9,639 bases of DNA, taken from the NCBI RefSeq assembly GCF_020216685.1, contig NZ_JAIWNS010000198.1:1-9639 (forward strand), in the 5' to 3' direction. Positions 1 to 5,310 of this stretch are shown here, piece after piece. The notes below the pieces were generated by a model. The model did no database searches. It saw only the letters and a list, made by a program, of their open reading frames with translations, and was not told the origin of the DNA. The translations under genes and the position numbers were made by a program. This DNA comes from Methanospirillum hungatei. Its GTDB lineage: Archaea > Halobacteriota > Methanomicrobia > Methanomicrobiales > Methanospirillaceae. Within the stretch, counting starts at the first letter, position 1. Every line of letters starts with the position of its first letter.

Positions 1-1
1 T

Positions 2-1543
2 ATCGAGCTTGATGAGGGTGAAAATCCGAATCAGGTGTTCGAGGCTTTAAATTACCGGGGTGTGCCGCTTGAGGAGTCAGACCTTATCAGGAACTTCTTC
101 TTCGCACATCTGGACAGCCAGGAGATTGCCGAAGCTCAGTATGATCAGTTCTGGAAACCGATGGAAGAGCGACTGAATAATGATCAGACTCTGATATCTT
201 CCTTTATCCGGCACTTTTGCATGAAGGACGGACGTATCATCCGTCATGGAGAGATCTTTGAGAAGATCCGGAGGCGTTACCAGCAGGCTTCATCAGATGA
301 TATTCGCCTGTTACTTCGTGATATCAGCAGATTTTCTGAATATTACCGCCTTATCCTCTTTCCTGAACAGGGTGACGGGGACAGCCGGGTCAGGAAGGAG
401 GTGTGTAAATCGCTTACCCGGATTAAACGAATCAGCAATAATACCCCGGCCCCATTCCTCCTTCTCCTGCTGGCAGCAAATGACCGACGAAGAAACCCTG
501 CTGCCTCACTATCGGATGATGAGTTGCTTGAAATCCTCTCCTGTGTTGAAAGTTACCTGATACGGCGGATGGTCTGCCAGCGGTCAGATGCGGTATATGA
601 GGAAGTGTTTGAGATCCTCTGTCGGGGTGCAGCAGACGGGTCAGGGTATCTTACGCCGGAGGAGACCAGGTCATTTATCGCATCTCTTCAGGCTCCCTTT
701 GATATGCCGGATGATGATGAGTTTTTGGATCATCTCCGGTACAGCGATCTCTATCAGCCGGGTTCTGACAATGAACTCGTATCTGTCATCCTTGAGCGGC
801 TTGAGGAGTACTTTTCAAGTCAGCCACGTGGCTCTGATCCTGCGCCATCATATGCATTGTTTGAGGATGAGGCTGAGGTCAGGATGATCGATCATATCAT
901 GCCTGAATTACTGTCAGATAACTGGAAAGAGCATCTTGGGTCAGACTGGTCTTCAGTTCATGCCGACTTTGTGCACCGGCTTGGAAATCTGACGATTACC
1001 CAGGAGAACCCGGCGATAAAAAATGCAGATTTCGAGGTGAAGAAGGCCTGGTATGCTCTTGATAACCTGATGATGAATGCAGGTATGAAAAATATACGGT
1101 TCTGGAGACGATACCAGATCGATCAGCGTTCAGGTGTTCTTGCGGCGTTCTGTGTTAAGATATGGGCACGGTGTGAGGCATCCGAAACCGAGGTCCCAAA
1201 ACTCTCACCTGCTCCTGGTGCCTGTATGCGGCAGGGTGAGATACCAAAGATGGCACGGCCGACAAAGCTTACCATTGCCGGTTCATCGCATGAGGTGAAG
1301 TACTGGTACCAGGTTCTGGAACATACGGTACAGGTTGTCTTTGAGAAAGAGCCGCAGAAGTTTGACCGGATAGTCAGGGAGTATCCCGGATATTTTTCCG
1401 ACGATCCATCACGGTATAAATCCCGGGTCGGTTCCTACTCCTATAAATCCCGGTTTGGCAGGTATCAGATTAGGGATATGTGTCTGAATATCGTCCGGCT
1501 TGTCGGATGGAATGAAGAGGTCTGGTGTCTTACCTGTGAATAA
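2..1543 (+). CDS. DUF262/DUF1524 (GmrSD-like) restriction protein, 5' end missing
   Basis: The reading frame is open from the first bases of the window, so the N-terminal part lies upstream. The GTG at 35 is not a credible start, because the codons before it already continue the family motif. The first visible residues (QVFEALNYRGVPL, then DLIRN) match the end of the DUF262 (GmrSD_N) domain, an NTP-dependent ParB/Srx-like fold. Around 890-1030 lies a DUF1524 (GmrSD_C, HNH-like nuclease) signature: DHIMPE, then HRLGNLTI, then a conserved Asn and a basic tail. The last ~100 residues (from about 1250) form a helical domain often attached to such proteins. Family members cut modified, for example glucosylated, phage DNA (type IV restriction); related proteins include BrxU and SspE. 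The DUF262 catalytic motif is outside the window, so activity cannot be judged. Target specificity is unknown. Confidence 0.87.
   Translation: MELDEGENPNQVFEALNYRGVPLEESDLIRNFFFAHLDSQEIAEAQYDQFWKPMEERLNNDQTLISSFIRHFCMKDGRIIRHGEIFEKIRRRYQQASSDDIRLLLRDISRFSEYYRLILFPEQGDGDSRVRKEVCKSLTRIKRISNNTPAPFLLLLLAANDRRRNPAASLSDDELLEILSCVESYLIRRMVCQRSDAVYEEVFEILCRGAADGSGYLTPEETRSFIASLQAPFDMPDDDEFLDHLRYSDLYQPGSDNELVSVILERLEEYFSSQPRGSDPAPSYALFEDEAEVRMIDHIMPELLSDNWKEHLGSDWSSVHADFVHRLGNLTITQENPAIKNADFEVKKAWYALDNLMMNAGMKNIRFWRRYQIDQRSGVLAAFCVKIWARCEASETEVPKLSPAPGACMRQGEIPKMARPTKLTIAGSSHEVKYWYQVLEHTVQVVFEKEPQKFDRIVREYPGYFSDDPSRYKSRVGSYSYKSRFGRYQIRDMCLNIVRLVGWNEEVWCLTCE
1415..1468 (+). repeat. Imperfect 27-bp tandem duplication inside the restriction gene
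   Basis: The 12-base string TATAAATCCCGG occurs at 1415-1426 and again at 1442-1453, exactly 27 bp apart and in the same reading frame. The encoded peptide is a nine-residue near-repeat, YKSRVGSYS followed by YKSRFGRYQ. It looks like a small in-frame duplication near the C-terminus, or a chance result of a Tyr/Lys/Ser/Arg-rich stretch. Confidence 0.6.
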
Positions 1544-1686
1544 ATAGTATGTATGAAATAATCCTCTTTTAATCTGCATAATCGCAAAAATAATCGAATT
1601 ATCTGAACAAGTCATAAGTTGTATATTGCGCCCTCAATAGTCTGAAGGGTTTACCATACTCTGCTTGTAAGGGCTTATAATGATCT

Positions 1687-1908
1687 TTACAATACCTGTG
1701 TAAATTCATCAACGGTGATATCAGCGACACGAATAAGATCTCGTAAAAGGCCGGGTCCTAACGTTTGGTGAAGAGGGACAGACAAGGTATTGATAGATCC
1801 GTCTTTTGTCAGGATAACATGACTACAACGCTGGCGTGAAATCTGCCAACCCAATTTAGTAAATGCAGTAATTGCCTCCTTTCCACTTACAATGGGTAAT
1901 TTAGGCAT
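1687..1908 (-). CDS. hicA: HicA-type mRNA interferase toxin
   Basis: This 73-residue protein has the HicA (YcfA) layout: an N-terminal LPxVSGKE-like start (residues 4-11), a hydrophobic helix ending in LGW, the RQRxSHVIL strand with the catalytic histidine at residue 30, a VPLH strand (44-47), and a C-terminal helix LLRDLIRVADITVDEF. HicA toxins are small double-stranded-RNA-binding-fold ribonucleases that cleave mRNA and are neutralised by HicB. The residue before Ser-His is Cys28, where the family normally has Gly (GSH). The ATG is at 1908. The gene overlaps the end of hicB by 8 bases, so toxin translation is probably coupled to antitoxin translation. The order antitoxin first, toxin second is the less common arrangement for hicAB. 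Assignment is confident; toxicity is not shown. Confidence 0.88.
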   Translation of the reverse strand: MPKLPIVSGKEAITAFTKLGWQISRQRCSHVILTKDGSINTLSVPLHQTLGPGLLRDLIRVADITVDEFTQVL

Positions 1909-2113
1909 GGATTGGAATTTCTACATCTGTCATATGAATAGTAATTGGCAGGCCCTGTTCTTTTCTCACATCAATACATAATTCTATTGCTTCCTGGATA
2001 TTGAGAAGAGCTTCTTCTTCTGTCTTGCCCTGGCTCATGCAACCAGGAATTATCGGGCACGCGACTACATACCAATTATCCTCATCCTTGTAGATGGTAA
2101 TTGGGAATTTCAT
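1901..2113 (-). CDS. hicB: HicB-type antitoxin, minimal single-domain form
   Basis: This 70-residue protein matches the HicB partial RNase H-like fold: an initial beta strand MKFPITIYKDEDNWYV, the hallmark ACPIIPGCMSQGKT (residues 18-31), then the EEALLNIQEAIEL helix (33-45). It stops at residue 70 and so lacks the C-terminal ribbon-helix-helix or HTH DNA-binding domain of longer HicB proteins. It probably masks the HicA active site, and autoregulation by a separate DNA-binding domain is not expected. It is the first gene of a two-gene unit and overlaps hicA by 8 bases. No Shine-Dalgarno sequence is visible before the ATG at 2113, but a TATA element sits about 27 bp upstream, which suggests a leaderless transcript. 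Confidence 0.88.
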   Translation of the reverse strand: MKFPITIYKDEDNWYVVACPIIPGCMSQGKTEEEALLNIQEAIELCIDVRKEQGLPITIHMTDVEIPIHA

Positions 2114-2135
2114 GGATAGACATTTTATTTCTGTT

Positions 2136-2145
2136 CTTATAATTT
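2136..2145 (-). promoter_or_regulatory. Candidate archaeal TATA box of hicBA
   Basis: Read on the minus strand, AAATTATAAG has its centre about 27 bases before the hicB ATG, with purine-rich sequence upstream that could serve as a BRE. Archaeal TATA boxes lie about 25-27 bp before the transcription start, so the transcript would begin at or next to the ATG. That fits the missing ribosome binding site. Confidence 0.5.
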
Positions 2146-2162
2146 CATTCTCTGAAATGGAA

Positions 2163-2221
2163 CAACTGATTCGGCTGTAATAATCACGATAAACACATCA
2201 TAATAATCTCCGAATCTGTTG
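2163..2221. repeat. Inverted repeat in the hicB/mmp11 divergent region
   Basis: The left arm CAACTGATTCGG (2163-2174) and the right arm CCGAATCTGTTG (2210-2221) are complementary over 12 bases with a single mismatch, separated by 35 AT-rich bases. The spacer itself contains a direct repeat TAATAATC. The repeat lies upstream of both divergent genes and could be a regulator site or a folded element. No known regulator motif was recognised. Confidence 0.5.
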
Positions 2222-2295
2222 GCAGGGACCTCAATACTCACCCTTTTTTATTCGTATTATGTCTGGTCCGATGAGCCTGATCTCAATAAGGAACA

Positions 2296-2303
2296 CTTAT
2301 ACC
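2296..2303 (+). promoter_or_regulatory. Possible TATA element of the mmp11-aks operon
   Basis: ACTTATAC-type sequence centred near 2300 would place transcription start near 2326, inside the palindrome at 2319-2345, and give a leader of about 47 nt before the ATG at 2373. The match to the archaeal consensus is weak. T-rich stretches at 2244-2253 and 2355-2360 are alternatives, but the latter is too close to the start codon. Confidence 0.3.
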
Positions 2304-2318
2304 TGTTGGTGCACCATG

Positions 2319-2345
2319 TTTGTTGACGAAATTTTCGCCAACAAA
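2319..2345. promoter_or_regulatory. 27-bp near-perfect palindrome upstream of mmp11 (candidate operator)
   Basis: The arms TTTGTTG (2319-2325) and CAACAAA (2339-2345) are perfect complements. The inner arms CGAAA and TTTCG are also complementary around a central T at 2332. Only one pair (A2326/C2338) is mismatched. The site ends 27 bases before the preferred mmp11 ATG, a classical position for a dimeric repressor or activator of the whole downstream operon. As RNA it could also form a short-looped hairpin. If translation instead began at 2259, it would be coding sequence. Confidence 0.55.
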
Positions 2346-2362
2346 GATCCCCCTATATATCT

Positions 2363-2366
2363 GGAG
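2363..2366 (+). promoter_or_regulatory. Ribosome binding site that decides the mmp11 start
   Basis: GGAG lies six bases before the ATG at 2373. The earlier in-frame ATGs at 2259 and 2271 have no comparable purine-rich site in front of them. Together with the start of family-like sequence (EPYIIHYPWICAV) just after 2373, this favours the downstream start. Confidence 0.6.
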
Positions 2367-2372
2367 CCCGGA

Positions 2373-3263
2373 ATGTCTGGTATATCAGAGCCATATATTA
2401 TCCATTATCCGTGGATTTGCGCAGTCAGCGACGATACAGGAGGGCAGGTCGAACTTATCGAGTGTTTTGACTGTATCGGCGGTGCCATGTGGGTGAAAAA
2501 GCACTATGCGAAGTCTCCACTTGTCACCGATGTCAGGACCGTCGGTTCTATGAACCGGTTTCTTCTCCGGACCGGAGAGGTTGATCTTGCCCTTGAAGGA
2601 TCAAAATTTCCGGCTGGTATCTCAAAGGTCAGTGTAGAGGGGAATGAGATTGCCATCTCCTATATCGGGATGGGTGGTGGCGGGGTTGGTGCCACCATCT
2701 GCCGGGCACGTGCCGAAGGAGTGCTCCGTTCTGAATACGAAGAGTCAGGTGGCGGAAAAGTTGCCGGTTCAACGATAATCCTTCCCAGAAAGAGCCGGGT
2801 GCTTATCGGAGTTGATGATACGGACACCCCGGAGGAAGGAGCCACCTGGACGCTTGTTCACAATATTGCCCGGACGGTTGCAGATAAGAACCACCGGTAT
2901 CTCTCCCATACAATAGTCCAGCTCTTTCCGGTCCCGTTCAGGACAAAAAACTGTGTCGGTGTGGTGGCAGAGTTTGCAAGCAGCAATCCGGAGGAGCTGG
3001 CAATGAGATTTTCCGGGCTTCTGATGCAGTACACCCTCTCAAAAGAGACCGGTATGGCGGTCTTTACCGGATTTTCTCCGGATCGTCTTTTAGAATACGG
3101 GTGGCGGACTAAATCCGGACAGGTTACCCCGGATGATGCGAGGGCACTTGCCGGTGATGATCTCAAAATCTGGATCAATGGCCGGGGAATTACGGGTGCA
3201 ATCGCAGCGATCCCGTTTTACACCCGGTATGATGAGGGTCTTCAACTATGTGGACAGAGCTGA
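2373..3263 (+). CDS. mmp11: Methanogenesis marker protein 11 (Mmp11)
   Basis: I recognise the protein as the Mmp11 family (TIGR03280), found across methanogens and of unknown function. It has an N-terminal part with VELIECFDCIGGAMW and a KSPLVTDVRT segment, a glycine-rich stretch (MGGGGVGATICRARAEG), and a C-terminal domain beginning IGVDDTDTPEEGATW (DDTDT at residues 148-152). The DDTD signature resembles the ATP-using kinase domain of TiaS, the tRNA-Ile2 agmatinylcytidine synthetase. The preferred start at 2373 gives 296 residues, near the family size. The frame extends upstream to an ATG at 2259 (334 residues), but those 38 extra residues look non-family and carry the palindrome. The gene overlaps the radical SAM gene by 16 bases, so the two are translated together. 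It is the first gene of the aks-containing operon. Family assignment is firm; a role in coenzyme B formation is inferred from context. Confidence 0.9.
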   Translation: MSGISEPYIIHYPWICAVSDDTGGQVELIECFDCIGGAMWVKKHYAKSPLVTDVRTVGSMNRFLLRTGEVDLALEGSKFPAGISKVSVEGNEIAISYIGMGGGGVGATICRARAEGVLRSEYEESGGGKVAGSTIILPRKSRVLIGVDDTDTPEEGATWTLVHNIARTVADKNHRYLSHTIVQLFPVPFRTKNCVGVVAEFASSNPEELAMRFSGLLMQYTLSKETGMAVFTGFSPDRLLEYGWRTKSGQVTPDDARALAGDDLKIWINGRGITGAIAAIPFYTRYDEGLQLCGQS

Positions 3264-4213
3264 AAGCCCGGCTCTTACATGCAGGTACTACACACCTGAC
3301 CGGAGTTTCAGCAGATGACTATATCGCACGATCCCGTGCCGGTCCGGGGGCAGGAAAGTCTGGTTCGGTTTTCTTTTGCATGGATGGCCACCGGGTCAGA
3401 CTGAGCCTTTCCAAAACCGGCCGTGTTGAGCTCTACCATGCAGGGAATGGAAAGGCAGTTCTCCGTTTTGAAGGAGAGGAGTACTCCGGTTCTTTGGAAA
3501 AACCCGGACTTCATTGTCCCCGGCAGGCATACCTGACCATTACCGGTTCGTGCATCTTTCAGTGCCGGTACTGTAATGTCTGGAAAAATCCCGGACCACG
3601 GCGGAGTATTGATGAGATAGAAGCGATGGTCTTGTCTGTATTTCCAGACATTGATGCAATATCCCTGACATCCGGCGTCCTGACTGATATCCATGAAGAG
3701 GAGCGGTATACGCGTGATGTCGTGAGAAGGCTGCAAAAGTTTCATCTCCCGATTGGAGTATCAATATATCCTGACCCACAGACACCGTATCGCCTGAAAG
3801 AAGCCGGAGTATCAGAGGTGAAGTTCAACCTTGAGACGGCAACTGACCAGCTCTTTTCTGTCATGTGTCCCGGCCTTGTCAGGTCCGATGCAATTGCTGC
3901 TCTTCGTGCTGCAGTTCCTTTGTTTGGAAGAAATCATGTCTTTTCCAATATTATCCTTGGACTCGGGGAGACTGATGAGGAGATGGCTGCATGTATCGAG
4001 CATCTGTGCCAGAACGGGATCCTTCCGGTCATCAGGCCCCTGACGCCTGGCGGGGATTTGGCCGGTTTAGAGGCCCCTGAACCGGATCGGATTATTCGGA
4101 TAGCCCGGATTCATGAAGATATGATTCGCACGTATGGACTGAATCCGCTGGAGGCCCTGACCATGTGTCCGGCATGTACCGGATGTGACCTCATTCCGGG
4201 GAAGGACACATGA
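3248..4213 (+). CDS. Radical SAM enzyme, function unknown
   Basis: This 321-residue protein carries the canonical radical SAM cluster motif CX3CX2C at Cys102, Cys106 and Cys109 (SCIFQCRYCNVW), with an aromatic residue before the last Cys. These cysteines bind the [4Fe-4S] cluster that splits S-adenosylmethionine. Later barrel strands include ISLTSGVLTD, GVSIYPD, VKFNLET and NIILGLGET (a typical SAM-binding region). Residues 1-95 form a beta-rich N-terminal extension. The C-terminus has a second cysteine set, CPACTGC (Cys307, Cys310, Cys313), which could hold an extra Fe-S cluster as in sulfur-inserting or SPASM-like enzymes. It is not Mmp10, whose cysteine motif and length differ. The ATG at 3248 lies within the end of mmp11, and the stop overlaps the next gene as ATGA. 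Its place in the aks operon suggests a coenzyme B or related cofactor step, but the substrate is unknown. Confidence 0.85.
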   Translation: MWTELKARLLHAGTTHLTGVSADDYIARSRAGPGAGKSGSVFFCMDGHRVRLSLSKTGRVELYHAGNGKAVLRFEGEEYSGSLEKPGLHCPRQAYLTITGSCIFQCRYCNVWKNPGPRRSIDEIEAMVLSVFPDIDAISLTSGVLTDIHEEERYTRDVVRRLQKFHLPIGVSIYPDPQTPYRLKEAGVSEVKFNLETATDQLFSVMCPGLVRSDAIAALRAAVPLFGRNHVFSNIILGLGETDEEMAACIEHLCQNGILPVIRPLTPGGDLAGLEAPEPDRIIRIARIHEDMIRTYGLNPLEALTMCPACTGCDLIPGKDT

Positions 4214-5310
4214 GATCCGGTCTTGGGGATGCAATACTTGCATATGCTGATACAGTGTATGCCGTGCCCGGATACCCGGTGACGACCCTGATTGAAGAGA
4301 CCGGGGCAGAACTGGTCATCAATGAGAAGGTCGCCCTTGAATATGCACTTGGAGACTCGCTTCGAGGCAAGCGATCCTGTGTAATCGTCAAGCATGTCGG
4401 GATGAATGTACTTGCCGATACGCTGGTTCATGCAACCGCCCAGGGTCTGAAAGCCGGGGTCGTCATTGTTGTCGGTGATGATCCGAATGCATACGGGACC
4501 CAGACGGTGCAGGACTCAAGGCTGTATGGATCGGTTGCCATCTGTCCGGTTATTGAGATGTCCGGTGATGATCCGGTCGGAGAGGCTTTTTATGTATCCG
4601 AGCAGTTCTCCCGTGTTTCCATCGTCCGTTTCATCCCCGATGACCTGAAGAGAAGATGGCCGGGATGTTCTGCAGTATCTGAAAGGAGTCCGTGTGGGAC
4701 GCTTGCCGACTCTGATCTGACCATGTACGGTCGTGCGGTTCGTGCCTATTCAGCGGTCCCGGAGATGATAGAATCAGGGTATCTTCCGTATCCTATCTCA
4801 CCCCTGGTCCATGATGACAGTCCGGTATCCCGCCGTGAACGGGGCTCATCACGGATGTTCTGTCCAGGTTGTCCGTTTAGGTTTGTCTTTGATATATTGC
4901 AGGAGCGGGAGATGCCTGTTATCAGTGATACCGGCTGTAGTCTTCTCGCCATGATACCGCCGTACAGATGCGGGATTGCCAACTACGGGATGGGATCATC
5001 GGTGGGAGTTGCTGCACAATCGACCAGAGTGGCACTGACCGGTGATTATGCCCTGCTCCACTCAGGCATCCAGGCTCTGATTGATCTGCATGCAAAAAGC
5101 AGACCGCTTCTCTGTATTGTCCTGCAGAACCGGTGTATGGGAACAACGGGCCGCCAGCCGGTACCGGATGTCTGCACCTACCTGGGTTTTTCAAATCCGA
5201 TCAGGTGCAATGCCAGCGAACATGAAAAAATTTCAGGACTTTTGGCCCCTGATACCACACTACGGGTGCTTATCATTCAGGGAGATTGTCCGGAGGAACA
5301 ACGCACATGA
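4210..5310 (+). CDS. IorA-like thiamine diphosphate enzyme without ferredoxin domains; candidate 2-oxoacid decarboxylase
   Basis: This 366-residue protein resembles the two thiamine-diphosphate domains of indolepyruvate:ferredoxin oxidoreductase alpha subunit (IorA). Pyrimidine-domain features are VPGYPVTTLIEE (19-30), INEKVALEYALG with Glu39 as the probable TPP-activating acid, KHVGMNVLAD (61-70) and GDDPNAYGTQTVQDSRLYG (89-107). Pyrophosphate-domain features are CPGCP (218-222), SDTGC (239-243), YGMGSSVGVA, and the TPP-binding GDY (278-280) followed about 28 residues later by QN (306-307). IorA is normally ~600 residues with a C-terminal two-[4Fe-4S] ferredoxin domain and an IorB partner. 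Both are absent here, which argues against oxidative decarboxylation and fits a simple decarboxylase. The gene starts in an ATGA overlap with the radical SAM stop, after a purine-rich GGGGAAGGA, and ends in an ATGA overlap with aksA. A role as 2-oxosuberate decarboxylase in coenzyme B synthesis is inference. Confidence 0.82.
   Translation: MRSGLGDAILAYADTVYAVPGYPVTTLIEETGAELVINEKVALEYALGDSLRGKRSCVIVKHVGMNVLADTLVHATAQGLKAGVVIVVGDDPNAYGTQTVQDSRLYGSVAICPVIEMSGDDPVGEAFYVSEQFSRVSIVRFIPDDLKRRWPGCSAVSERSPCGTLADSDLTMYGRAVRAYSAVPEMIESGYLPYPISPLVHDDSPVSRRERGSSRMFCPGCPFRFVFDILQEREMPVISDTGCSLLAMIPPYRCGIANYGMGSSVGVAAQSTRVALTGDYALLHSGIQALIDLHAKSRPLLCIVLQNRCMGTTGRQPVPDVCTYLGFSNPIRCNASEHEKISGLLAPDTTLRVLIIQGDCPEEQRT
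5292..5296 (+). promoter_or_regulatory. Ribosome binding site that decides the aksA start
   Basis: GGAGG lies ten bases before the ATG at 5307. The longer frame back to TTG at 5286 adds seven residues with no family similarity and would place this site inside the gene. Confidence 0.6.

Noticed and set aside
1621..1680. Possible terminator hairpin (CCCT...AGGG) between the restriction gene and hicA
   Set aside because: The stem has only four base pairs and no following T-run on either strand; not convincing.
2319..2345. NrpR or MsvR operator
   Set aside because: Spacing and polarity of the half-sites do not match the reported motifs of those methanogen regulators.
3248..4213. Methanogenesis marker radical SAM protein Mmp10 (McrA arginine methylation)
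   Set aside because: Length, N-terminal beta-rich extension and location of the cysteine motif at residue 102 do not fit Mmp10, whose motif is near the N-terminus.
4210..5310. Full indolepyruvate:ferredoxin oxidoreductase alpha subunit
   Set aside because: The length is about 60% of IorA, the C-terminal ferredoxin cysteine motifs are absent and no IorB gene is adjacent.
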